The position numbers were made by a program, and so were the translations under genes. A DNA stretch of 64,000 nucleotides from Corallococcus caeni (GTDB taxonomy: Bacteria; Myxococcota; Myxococcia; Myxococcales; Myxococcaceae): assembly GCF_036245865.1 (NCBI RefSeq), contig NZ_BTTW01000010.1:62001-126000 (forward strand), written 5' to 3'. How positions within the stretch are numbered: position 1 is the stretch's first letter; every line of letters starts with the position of its first letter. Shown piece by piece: positions 1 to 7,160 of the stretch. Below the pieces are notes generated by a model that was not told where the DNA came from, searched no databases, and saw nothing but the letters and a program-made list of their open reading frames with translations.

Positions 1-1119
1 GCCGCCCAGGCCGAAGACCACCATCGTCGCCAGCGCCGCGAGCATCGGCGACGTGAGCCGCACGCTGCCCCGCCACAGCGTCATCAGCCAGTTGAGGAAC
101 ATCACCTCCGCGGGCAGGGAGATGAGCAGCGTCAGCACCATGAACGTACGCCCCAGCACCGGCGCCATCCCGCTGGTGAACAGGTGGTGCGCGTACACCG
201 CGCCGCTCAGCGCCGTCACCGCGCCCATGGCCCCCGCCGTCAGCCGGTAGCCGTGCGCGGGCTTGCGGCTGAAGAAGGCCACGAAGTCCCCCACCATGCC
301 CCACGCGGGCAGGATGAGGATGTAGACCTCCGGGTGGCCGAACAGCCAGAACAGGTGCTGGTACACCACCGGGTCCCCGCCCCCGCCCACCGCCGCCGCG
401 CCCGCGATGAAGAACTGCGTGCCCGCCACCCGGTCCAGCAAGAGCAGCCCCGTGGCCGCCGCCAGCACCGGCACGAACAGCACGTTGAGCACCGCGCCGT
501 AGAACAGCCCCCACACCACCAGCGGCATCCGCCCCCACGTCATCCCCGGCGCGCGGCAGCGCACCACCGTGACGACGAAGTTGAGCCCGTACAGGAACGC
601 GGACACGCCCACGCAGAGCACCGCCACCGTCACCAGCGTCTGCCCCAGCCCCGGCGTGAACGCGGGCGTCGCCAGCGGCGGATACGACGTCCACCCCGCG
701 CTCGCGGGCCCCAGCCGCACGACGAACGACACCAGCATCAGCGCGCCGCCCACCGCGTAGGCCCAGAAGCCGAACGGCGACAGCCGGGGGAACGCCATCT
801 GCTTCGCGCCGATGGCCAGCGGCAGCACGAAGTGCCCCAGCGCCCCGAAGAGCAGCGGCGTCACCGCGAAGAAGATCATCAAGAGGCCGTGCATCGTGAA
901 CACGGCCGTGTACGCGGGCGGCGTCAGCGCGCCCTTCGACTCGGGCAGCGCCCACGCGAGCCCCGGCACCGGCTGCCCCGGCCAGGCCCACTGGAAGCGG
1001 ATGAGCATGGCCAGCAGGCCGCCCACCAGCAGGAACAGGAACCCGCCCCACAGGTACTGGCGCGCCACGCGCTGGGGGTCCGTCGTCCACAGCGACTTCA
1101 AGAACGCCCCCGCCTTCAT
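1..1119 (-). CDS. coxA: Cytochrome c oxidase subunit I (aa3-type), 3' part cut by window edge
   Basis: Catalytic heme-copper subunit of a terminal oxidase that reduces O2 to water and pumps protons across the inner membrane. The reading frame begins MKAGAFLKSLWTTDP at 1119 and is open to the left edge, so the C-terminal part is missing. I read the low-spin heme ligand motif TMHG, the cross-linked His-Tyr motif FGHPEVYI and the CuB histidine pair in YAHHLFTSG, so the active site looks intact. The start overlaps the stop of the subunit II gene by 4 nt (ATGA), which fixes the start and shows translational coupling. This oxidase is distinct from the caa3 enzyme at 26-29 kb. Subunit III is probably beyond the edge (inference). 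Confidence 0.93.
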   Translation of the reverse strand, partial: MKAGAFLKSLWTTDPQRVARQYLWGGFLFLLVGGLLAMLIRFQWAWPGQPVPGLAWALPESKGALTPPAYTAVFTMHGLLMIFFAVTPLLFGALGHFVLPLAIGAKQMAFPRLSPFGFWAYAVGGALMLVSFVVRLGPASAGWTSYPPLATPAFTPGLGQTLVTVAVLCVGVSAFLYGLNFVVTVVRCRAPGMTWGRMPLVVWGLFYGAVLNVLFVPVLAAATGLLLLDRVAGTQFFIAGAAAVGGGGDPVVYQHLFWLFGHPEVYILILPAWGMVGDFVAFFSRKPAHGYRLTAGAMGAVTALSGAVYAHHLFTSGMAPVLGRTFMVLTLLISLPAEVMFLNWLMTLWRGSVRLTSPMLAALATMVVFGLGG

Positions 1120-1952
1120 GGCGTCCTCCACACCCAGCCCCAGTGGGCCGCGGTGTCATCCGCGTCGTAGCCCTGCACCGCCTTGAGGCTCGCCTCGTGC
1201 AGCCACGCCGCGTACGCCTCCGGGGACAGCGCCGTCAGCACGCCGCGCATCCGGTAGTGGCTGGTGCCGCAGTGCTGGTAGCAGGCCGCCTCCCACGCAC
1301 CTTCGCGCGCGGCCTGGAACCAGGTCTGGTTCACGCGGCCCGGGATGGCGTCCAGCTTCACGCGGAAGGCCGGCAGCGAGAACCCGTGCACCACGTCCGT
1401 GGAGACCAGCTGCACCCAGACGGGCACGCCCGCCGGCACGCGCAGGTCGTTCCAGGTGACGACGTCGTCCTTCGTGCCGAACGCGCCATCCGCGCCCGCG
1501 TACCGCGCCTCCCACGACCACTGGTGCGCGTTGATTTCAATGCGCACCGTGCGCGGGTCCTCGGTGGGGACGCGGAAGTTCCAGAGCACGTCGCGCAGGT
1601 AGCCCTCGGAGCCCAGGAACAGCGTCCCGTCCACCACGCCGAACACGCCCAGGGCCAGCCCCAGCACCCACGCCCGTGAGCGCCGCGTGCCTCCGTCCGG
1701 CGCCACCTTCCGCGCGCCCCGGAAGCGCACCACCGCCAGCAACAACCACCCGAGCATCACCGCCGCCAGCGCGAGGTCGAAGCCATGGCTCCTGGCCAGC
1801 AGCGCGTCGATGCGGTCTCCCGTCGCGCTCGCGTTCTCCGGCGGCGACAGGCTCCACGCCCCTCGCGCGGGCGGCACCGCCAGGGGTGCCTGCGCATCCG
1901 GGGGCGCGACGTCGTTCGCGGACGCGGGGGACAACGCAGGGGACTCCGCCAT
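1116..1952 (-). CDS. coxB: Cytochrome c oxidase subunit II
   Basis: CuA-bearing subunit that takes electrons from cytochrome c and passes them to subunit I. It has 278 residues: two N-terminal membrane helices (roughly residues 50-75 and 90-112), then a periplasmic cupredoxin domain. The CuA site is complete: HGFSLPAF supplies the first His, and CYQHCGTSHYRM gives the C-x3-C-x3-H-x2-M ligand set. Unlike the subunit II at 28.4 kb it has no fused cytochrome c domain. I chose the start MAESPALSP because it overlaps the stop of the upstream small gene by one base (TGATG); the open frame extends further but the extension has shadow-like composition. Confidence 0.92.
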   Translation of the reverse strand: MAESPALSPASANDVAPPDAQAPLAVPPARGAWSLSPPENASATGDRIDALLARSHGFDLALAAVMLGWLLLAVVRFRGARKVAPDGGTRRSRAWVLGLALGVFGVVDGTLFLGSEGYLRDVLWNFRVPTEDPRTVRIEINAHQWSWEARYAGADGAFGTKDDVVTWNDLRVPAGVPVWVQLVSTDVVHGFSLPAFRVKLDAIPGRVNQTWFQAAREGAWEAACYQHCGTSHYRMRGVLTALSPEAYAAWLHEASLKAVQGYDADDTAAHWGWVWRTP

Positions 1953-2281
1953 CACGGCTGCTCCTGTTCCACGGGGGCCGAAGCCCGCTCCTCCCGCGCT
2001 GCCCGTCGGGCCGCCCAGAGCCCCACGCCCACCAGCGCGAAGGGCACCAGCATCAGCGCCAGCAGCAGCTCGCCCGCCCCGCCCGGAGACTCCGGAGCCC
2101 GGGCCGTGCAGGAGGGACACGCCATCGCCACCGCCGGCGACAGCGCCCCGAGGAGCCCGAACCACAGCCCGAGCCCGCCTCGGAGCCCGGAGGACAGGCG
2201 CTCCGCCGTCAGCGACCGGCAGCCTCCCCACCCGCCCGTCGGAGCGCGTCCACCCGGGGGCTGGAAGTGAGCCTGGGACAT
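1952..2281 (-). CDS. Small membrane protein of the oxidase operon, unknown function
   Basis: First gene of the leftward oxidase operon, 109 residues. It has two hydrophobic segments (around residues 36-55 and 72-90) separated by a loop containing a C-x2-C pair (ACPSCTA, about residues 54-60), and an Arg/Glu-rich tail ending PVEQEQP. The two segments and the Cys pair could suit a small assembly or accessory subunit of the oxidase, but I do not recognise a family. It is coupled to coxB through a one-base stop/start overlap. A divergent SCO chaperone lies 151 bp away, so both genes probably share the promoter region 2282-2432. Confidence 0.7.
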   Translation of the reverse strand: MSQAHFQPPGGRAPTGGWGGCRSLTAERLSSGLRGGLGLWFGLLGALSPAVAMACPSCTARAPESPGGAGELLLALMLVPFALVGVGLWAARRAAREERASAPVEQEQP

Positions 2282-2432
2282 GCCTCCGGGCTAGCACGCA
2301 CCCAACGTCCCCTCAAGGCGCACCCCGTCCGTCCCGCGGCGGCCACTCTCCCTCATGCCTCGCATGCGGCCAGCCCCTACCCCGGCGTGCCCGCCGCTTG
2401 TGCGCCCCCCGCCGATGCCGTACGTGCCGACC

Positions 2433-3098
2433 ATGTCCGTCGAATCGCCCTCGTCCCCGTCCGCCCCCCGCTCCCGTCCCGTCCGCCGCTCCTGGATCTG
2501 GGCAGGCATCGCCGTGGCGTCGCTCGGCTTCATGGGGGTGGCGGTGCACGAGCTGGTGCAGGGCCGCTCCCAGCCGCCGCCCCGGCTGGGCGCCCTGCCG
2601 GACTTCACCTTCACGCGGCAGGACGGGCAGCCCTTCGGGCTGAAGCAGCTCCGCGGCCACCCGTTCATCGCCAACTTCATCTTCACCCGCTGCCCCACCG
2701 TCTGCCCCGTCTTCACGCAGAAGATGGCGCGCGTGCAGGACCACACCGCGAAGCTGGGCACGGACCTCCAGCTGGTGTCCTTCTCCGTGGACCCGGCTTA
2801 CGACACCCCGGAGCGGCTGGCCGAGTACGGGAAGAAGTACCAGGCGGACTTCACCCGCTGGAACTTCCTCACCGGCGACTACGCCACCCTCAAGGACACC
2901 ATCGTCCAGGGCTTCAAGATCAGCATGGGCCGCGAGCCCGGCGCCGCCGAGGACGACCTGCTCTCCATCTTCCACGGCACCCACTTCGTGCTCGTGGACG
3001 GCACCGGGGAGATCCGCGGCTACTACGACAGCGCGGACCCGGAGGCGACCCAGAAGCTGGAGACCGACGCCCTCCGCCTCACCCGCGAAGAGGGCTGA
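2433..3098 (+). CDS. sco: SCO1/SenC family copper chaperone
   Basis: Membrane-anchored thioredoxin-fold protein that delivers copper to, or reduces, the CuA site of cytochrome oxidase subunit II. An N-terminal membrane helix (SWIWAGIAVASLGFMGVAV, about residues 24-42) precedes the periplasmic domain. The copper ligands of the family are present: C-x3-C in TRCPTVCPVF and the distal His in FHGTHFVLVD. I start at the ATG at 2433 (MSVESPSS, 221 residues); the frame is open upstream to an ATG at 2355, but that extension is Pro-rich and adds nothing recognisable. Its position opposite the coxB operon fits a role in maturing that oxidase. Confidence 0.9.
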   Translation: MSVESPSSPSAPRSRPVRRSWIWAGIAVASLGFMGVAVHELVQGRSQPPPRLGALPDFTFTRQDGQPFGLKQLRGHPFIANFIFTRCPTVCPVFTQKMARVQDHTAKLGTDLQLVSFSVDPAYDTPERLAEYGKKYQADFTRWNFLTGDYATLKDTIVQGFKISMGREPGAAEDDLLSIFHGTHFVLVDGTGEIRGYYDSADPEATQKLETDALRLTREEG

Positions 3099-3196
3099 GC
3101 AGCCCCGTTCCTGATCGCGCCCGCACTCCGGGTGCGCCCCCGCGAGTCACGTTCCACCCTCCACCCCGGGCCCGGCGAGGCCCCCCGGAAACGCGA

Positions 3197-3237
3197 AGGG
3201 CCGGCGCCCCGCCCATGACGGACGGGGGACCGGCCCT
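3197..3237. terminator. Inverted repeat, first of a tandem pair after the SCO gene
   Basis: AGGGCCGG (3197-3204) is the exact reverse complement of CCGGCCCT (3230-3237), with a 25-nt loop. It lies 100 nt after the SCO stop, in the gap between two convergent genes. No U-run follows, so intrinsic termination is uncertain; a stem of this kind could act on transcripts from either side. Confidence 0.45.
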
Positions 3238-3277
3238 GCTGGGGGCTTCCGCGCGGCGGCATGGCCCGCAAAGCCGA

Positions 3278-3312
3278 AGGGCCAGCCCCACCTCGCGGTG
3301 AGCACTGGCCCT
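3278..3312. terminator. Inverted repeat, second of a tandem pair
   Basis: AGGGCCAG (3278-3285) pairs exactly with CTGGCCCT (3305-3312) across 19 nt. The left arm context (GAAGGGCC) matches that of the preceding inverted repeat, so the two stems look like related copies. It sits 33 nt beyond the stop of the leftward gene at 3346 and is a likely bidirectional terminator for the convergent pair. Confidence 0.5.
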
Positions 3313-3345
3313 CGTGCCTGAGTCACGCCAACTTCAGCGGGGAAC

Positions 3346-3762
3346 TCAGTTGATGAGCGCCGCCTGGGCGTGGGCGAACAGGTTCTGCACGTTCTGCTGC
3401 GCGGGCTGGGAGGCCAGCGCGCCGACCTTGTCCGCGCCCTGCTTCACGGTGGTCGCGATGTCCGCGATGGACTTCACGGTGGGGGCGAACTTGGTCAGCT
3501 GGGACAGACCGGCCAGGGGCCCCTTGGAGAGCAGGGACGCGCCGGAGTCGATGAACTTGTCCACGAACGGCTTGGCCAGCTTGCCCAGGCCGAACGGGAG
3601 CTTGTCCAGGAGGCCGCCCGCCAGACCCTTCAGGCCGCCCGTGATGGCGCCCATGGGGTTCTGCACGAAGCTCAGCGCCTTGCCCGCGATGTTCGCGACG
3701 CCGCCGGCGACATTGCTGACCGTCTTCGCGATGCTGCTGACAACCTTGCCGATGCCGCCCAT
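3346..3762 (-). CDS. Small Gly/Ala-rich hydrophobic protein, unknown function
   Basis: 138 residues with a strongly biased composition: Gly, Ala, Lys, Ser and Val in amphipathic stretches (VANIAGKALSFVQNPMGAIT, then GGLKGLAGGLLDKLPFGLGK), no Cys and few acidic residues in the first half. There is no cleavable signal and no single long membrane helix; it looks like a chain of amphipathic helices with glycine hinges. Such proteins can associate with membranes or form pore- or bacteriocin-like assemblies, but that is speculation and I recognise no family. It is a single gene with its own upstream gap (3763-3893) and a double hairpin downstream. Confidence 0.7.
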   Translation of the reverse strand: MGGIGKVVSSIAKTVSNVAGGVANIAGKALSFVQNPMGAITGGLKGLAGGLLDKLPFGLGKLAKPFVDKFIDSGASLLSKGPLAGLSQLTKFAPTVKSIADIATTVKQGADKVGALASQPAQQNVQNLFAHAQAALIN

Positions 3763-3893
3763 GGTGATACCCCCTGCTTAAGTCTGGTTTGGAGAGTGTG
3801 TGCCGAAGTGAAGCTGCAAAAGGATTCTCGGAGGGGGGAGGAAAATGTTTCCTCCGAATTTCCGATCTATTTCACGGGGATTCCGGGCGGGCT

Positions 3894-4349
3894 TCAGCCG
3901 CGGGTTCCGCCGCCGCCCTTCTTCAGCTGGTCCATCAGCTCCTGGCGCTTCGCCTCGTCGTCCGGGGCCTTGGGGGCCGCGCCCGTGGGGTTCAGGCTGG
4001 GCTTGCCGGCGGCGCCGCCGCCCTTGCCGGCCTCGAACTCGGACTTGGCGAAGGGGTTGCCCTGGCCGGGCAGCTCACCCTTGGCGCCCGCGACCAGGAA
4101 CTCGCCGACCTCCTCCACCGAGTGCACCGGGAAGCCGTTGGCCTTCAGCTCCTCGTCGGACACGACGTTGAGCATGGGCTCCTTGTCCTTGTCCTGGGCG
4201 TACTCGAGCACCAGCTCGACGTAGTCCTCCAGCTTCATCCCCACCGCGTCCGCGATGCGCTTCGTCTCGGGGTCCTTGAGGAGCTCCGCGCGGACGACTT
4301 CCACGGGACGGGACAGACCACGCTTCTTGCCAGGGGCTTGCTGGGACAT
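3894..4349 (-). CDS. Conserved-looking small soluble protein, unknown function
   Basis: 151 residues. The N-terminal part (MSQQAPGKKRGLSRPVEVV) is basic, and residues 20-90 form an acidic helical domain containing DPETKRIADAVGMKLEDYVE. The tail is low-complexity, rich in Gly, Pro and Lys (AGKGGGAAGKPS and KKGGGGTRG). There is no signal peptide or membrane segment, so it is probably cytoplasmic. I do not recognise a family. Good ATG start with a purine-rich leader; codon use matches neighbouring genes, supporting a real gene rather than a shadow. Confidence 0.7.
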   Translation of the reverse strand: MSQQAPGKKRGLSRPVEVVRAELLKDPETKRIADAVGMKLEDYVELVLEYAQDKDKEPMLNVVSDEELKANGFPVHSVEEVGEFLVAGAKGELPGQGNPFAKSEFEAGKGGGAAGKPSLNPTGAAPKAPDDEAKRQELMDQLKKGGGGTRG

Positions 4350-4489
4350 GTTTTTTCGCTCCGGAGAGGAGAGGAAAGACGGCGGGGAACAACTCTAGCC
4401 CATCTTTCCAGTAGTACCCATTCCCCCGCCCGGGACGGACCCGCCCCCCTCTTAGGACACCCCTGGCCGGGGGTCCCCTGGGGTGGGTT

Positions 4490-5071
4490 TCAGCGGACCG
4501 CGTTGCGGGGCGCGCCCTTGCGGGCGGAGGCCGGGGCCTTGCGCTTGGGGAGGATGCGGGTGACGGAGCCGGGGCGCCGGGCGACGGCGGCGGCGCGCTC
4601 CTTCTCCTCGGCGGCCTTCAGCGCCGCGGCGCGCGCGGCCAGCTGCTCCGCCTGCTGCGCCCAGCGGCGCTTGAGCGCGTCACGCAGGCCGTCCGTCTGC
4701 AGGTCCACCTGCGCCTGGTTCAGCCGGTAGTGCAGGTCCTCGCGCAGCGTGCCCCGGGTGAGGGCGGCCATCGCCGTGCCGGAGACGCCCACCACCACCT
4801 TGGGCCGCTCCTCCTGCATCTGGAGGCAGCGCAGGATGAGGCCCTGGGCGTCGAGCGGCAGCTTCGCCACGTCCGCGATGAACACCACGCCGTTGGGCTG
4901 CCGCAGCGCTCCCGCCAGCTCCGGCGCCTGGCGCACCTCCGTGAGCGGGACGCCGAAGTTGCGCGCGGCTTCCTCCGCCCAGGCCCTGCGCTCGTCCTCC
5001 GTCCCTCCGTGGATGATCAACGAGGCACGGTTGGAGACGAGGTCCTCTTCTCGATAACCGCGAAGAGCCAC
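4490..5071 (-). CDS. Degenerate sigma-54 activator AAA+ domain protein
   Basis: About 193 residues resembling a stripped-down AAA+ domain of NtrC-type sigma-54 activators. GVVFIADVAKLPLDAQGLIL lines up with the Walker B/GAFTGA-distal region (usual form GTLFLDEVGELPLDAQ), and TLREDLHYRLNQAQVDL with the conserved FREDLYYRLNV motif. The Walker A loop is replaced by a sequence without a P-loop (IIHGGTEDERRAW), the Walker B acidic pair is reduced to one Asp, and no GAFTGA is visible. The C-terminus is a basic, Ala/Arg-rich tail (RILPKRKAPASARK) instead of a helix-turn-helix domain. It is therefore unlikely to hydrolyse ATP or open sigma-54 promoters. The start is uncertain: GTG at 5071 is chosen; a TTG at 5140 is the longest option. 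Confidence 0.65.
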   Translation of the reverse strand: MALRGYREEDLVSNRASLIIHGGTEDERRAWAEEAARNFGVPLTEVRQAPELAGALRQPNGVVFIADVAKLPLDAQGLILRCLQMQEERPKVVVGVSGTAMAALTRGTLREDLHYRLNQAQVDLQTDGLRDALKRRWAQQAEQLAARAAALKAAEEKERAAAVARRPGSVTRILPKRKAPASARKGAPRNAVR

Positions 5072-5211
5072 GGGATGCCCTACCCTTCTGGGAAAGCGGG
5101 TCCTCCCAAAGTCTAACGCCCTCCCGGGTTGCCTGTTCAATCCCTTACTTGCGGGAAAAAATCAGGGACCCGTTTCAGGAGGAGCCAGGGCACTGGACGC
5201 CCGTTCCCGGG

Positions 5212-6570
5212 TCATGCGGAGGGCACCACCATCACGGGCTTGCGGCAGCGCAGCACCAGCTGGCGCGCCACGGCCTCCTCCAGCGCGTCCGGGACGACCT
5301 CACGGCGCGCGGAGGTGCCCACGCAGACCAGGTCCACGCCCTCGCGCTCCGTGGCCTGGCAGATGGCGACCGCCACGTCGTCCCCGCTGACCCCCTCCAC
5401 GCTCCAGTGCACCGCCCGCGCGACGACGTCCTGGGGCACCTGCTGCCAGAGCCGCTGGAGCACGACGTCCCGCTCGCCGTCGGGCTCCGGCAGCACGCCG
5501 TGGAAGTCCCGGGGGCCCCGCTCTCGGCCCCGGAGCCGGTGCACGTGCAACAGGTGCACGCGGCCGCCCGGGCCCACCAGCGAGCACGCCTGCGCGATGG
5601 CCTGGACGGACGCGACGGTGAAGTCCACCGGCACCAGGGCGCTGCGGGGCGGCGGGAGGCGGCGCGGCTCGCGCGCCCCGGGCGGGATGCACGCCACGGA
5701 GCGCTCCGCGTGGCGCAGCACGCCCTCCGACACGGAGCCGTGCCACAGCCGCTGCACGCCGCCGCGCAGGTGCATGCCCACCACCGTCAGCTCCGCGCTG
5801 CGCGCGTGGGCCACGTGCAGCAGGTGGTCCGCCGGGCGGCCATAGCCGGGCTCCAGCACCACCTCCACGCGGCCCTCCCCCTCCAAATCACCCAGGCGCT
5901 CGCGCACCTCGCGCATCAGCACGCGCTCCACCAGCGGATCCAACCCCTCCATGGTGCGCTCGCGCGCGTCCAGCCGCTCCACGTGCACGGGGGTGTGGAT
6001 GCCCAGCCGCTCGCGCTCCTCCAGCGGCGAGCACACGTACGTGGCCAGCACGTCGCACCCGCCCACGCGCCGCAGCTCCCGCAGGAAGGTGATGGCCGCG
6101 TCGGACGTGGAGGACCGGGGGTCCACCCCCACCATCACCATCAGCCGGCGCCTTCCCCGGGCCCAGTCCAGGAGCGCCGTGTCCCGGCGCACCGCCAGCA
6201 CCGGGGCGCAGCCGTGGCGGGCCAGGCGCTCCGCCAGGGACGTCTTGCGCCAGGCGGACGTGCGCCAGCCCTCCGCGGCCACCACCACCAGCCGGGCGCT
6301 TCGGCACTCCTCCTCCCCCAGCAGCGACTCCACGGAGGCGCCCCGCAGCATGCGAGGCTCCACCGTGCCCGTCAGCGCCCTCAGGCGCGCGGACTCCGCA
6401 GACAGCCCGCCCTCCGCCGCGGACAGGGCGTCCGGGGCCTCCGTGTCCGGGACCTCGTCGTCCACGCCCAGCAGCAGCAGGGGCTCTCCCAGCCGGCAGG
6501 CGAGGGTCGCCGCGACGGTGGCCGCGTGCGCGGCGTCCGCGGACAGGTTGGTTGCGCAGATGATGGCCAT
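5212..6570 (-). CDS. Universal stress protein with three tandem Usp domains
   Basis: 452-residue cytoplasmic protein built of three Usp-like alpha/beta units: residues about 1-157 (starting MAIICATNLSADAAHAA, ending CAPVLAVRR), about 165-320 (starting RLMVMVGVDPRSS) and about 325-452 (starting ALVPVDFTVAS, ending KPVMVVPSA). The second unit keeps an ATP-binding loop of the G2xG9xGS type (GMHLRGGVQRLWHGSVSE); the first and third are degenerate there, so only one nucleotide site is expected per chain. Family members bind ATP or AMP and take part in stress survival and metabolic adaptation. One- and two-domain forms are the common ones. The gene stands alone with a clear ATG start. Confidence 0.85.
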   Translation of the reverse strand: MAIICATNLSADAAHAATVAATLACRLGEPLLLLGVDDEVPDTEAPDALSAAEGGLSAESARLRALTGTVEPRMLRGASVESLLGEEECRSARLVVVAAEGWRTSAWRKTSLAERLARHGCAPVLAVRRDTALLDWARGRRRLMVMVGVDPRSSTSDAAITFLRELRRVGGCDVLATYVCSPLEERERLGIHTPVHVERLDARERTMEGLDPLVERVLMREVRERLGDLEGEGRVEVVLEPGYGRPADHLLHVAHARSAELTVVGMHLRGGVQRLWHGSVSEGVLRHAERSVACIPPGAREPRRLPPPRSALVPVDFTVASVQAIAQACSLVGPGGRVHLLHVHRLRGRERGPRDFHGVLPEPDGERDVVLQRLWQQVPQDVVARAVHWSVEGVSGDDVAVAICQATEREGVDLVCVGTSARREVVPDALEEAVARQLVLRCRKPVMVVPSA

Positions 6571-6720
6571 GGCGGGCCCCCCCGGGGAGGCGATGCCCGC
6601 TGGAGCCTCCCCCGCCGGGAAGGATGCGCACGCCGGCCACCCGGTGGCGTGACGCCGTCCATGCCGGCCTGCCTGCCCCTCAGGGCGGGGCGTCCGGGCG
6701 CCCGGGCCCCGGGCACGGCC

Positions 6721-7140
6721 CTAGCGCAGGAGCTGCTGGTGCCCGTCGTGGTTGGTGTGGTCCTGATTCTCCCCCGCGCCACCGCGCTGGTTCTCCCGGC
6801 CGAAGGAGGCGAGGAACACGCCCTGCGCGCTGCTCGCGTACTGGTACGGCCGGCCCCAGGGGTCGCGCGGCACGGCGTTGAGGTACCTGGGCACCAGCAT
6901 GTCGTCCAGGTTGCCCTCCTCCGGCAGTTGCCCCCCGTGGTCGGCCTGGTAGCGCTCCAGCGCCCCCAGGATGACGGTGAAGTCGGCGTGGATCTGCTGG
7001 GTCTGCTCGGGGTCGCGGCGGCGGAAGGCGGTGAGCACCAGGGCCACGACGAGCGCCAGTCCGAACACCACCGCCACCCAGGGCAGCGGAGAGCGGCGGG
7101 ACCTGTCGGGGACGGCGGACGGGGAGGAGGTGGCGGCCAT
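6721..7140 (-). CDS. GspG-like (type II secretion pseudopilin fold) membrane-anchored protein
   Basis: 139 residues. A single membrane helix (PLPWVAVVFGLALVVALVLT, residues 18-37) is followed by a domain with the signature of the major pseudopilin C-terminal region: ADHGGQLPEEGNLDDML, then YLNAVPRDPWGRPYQY, the Ca-binding beta-region hallmark of GspG. The prepilin peptidase site (G followed by F-T-L-x-E) is missing, so the protein is probably an anchored relative and not a processed pilin. The Gln/Asn/His-rich tail is low-complexity. It follows the cyclase gene by 20 nt on the same strand, so co-transcription is likely. Confidence 0.75.
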   Translation of the reverse strand: MAATSSPSAVPDRSRRSPLPWVAVVFGLALVVALVLTAFRRRDPEQTQQIHADFTVILGALERYQADHGGQLPEEGNLDDMLVPRYLNAVPRDPWGRPYQYASSAQGVFLASFGRENQRGGAGENQDHTNHDGHQQLLR

Positions 7141-7160
7141 GGCACGCCCACCCTACCGCG

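Noticed and set aside
184-1170. Long rightward frames over the oxidase genes (and similar ones over mrpA, actB and others)
   Set aside because: Arg/His/Pro-rich shadow frames on the strand opposite well-supported genes, caused by high GC.
5072-5140. TTG start extending the degenerate AAA+ protein
   Set aside because: No Shine-Dalgarno sequence, and the added residues do not match the family.
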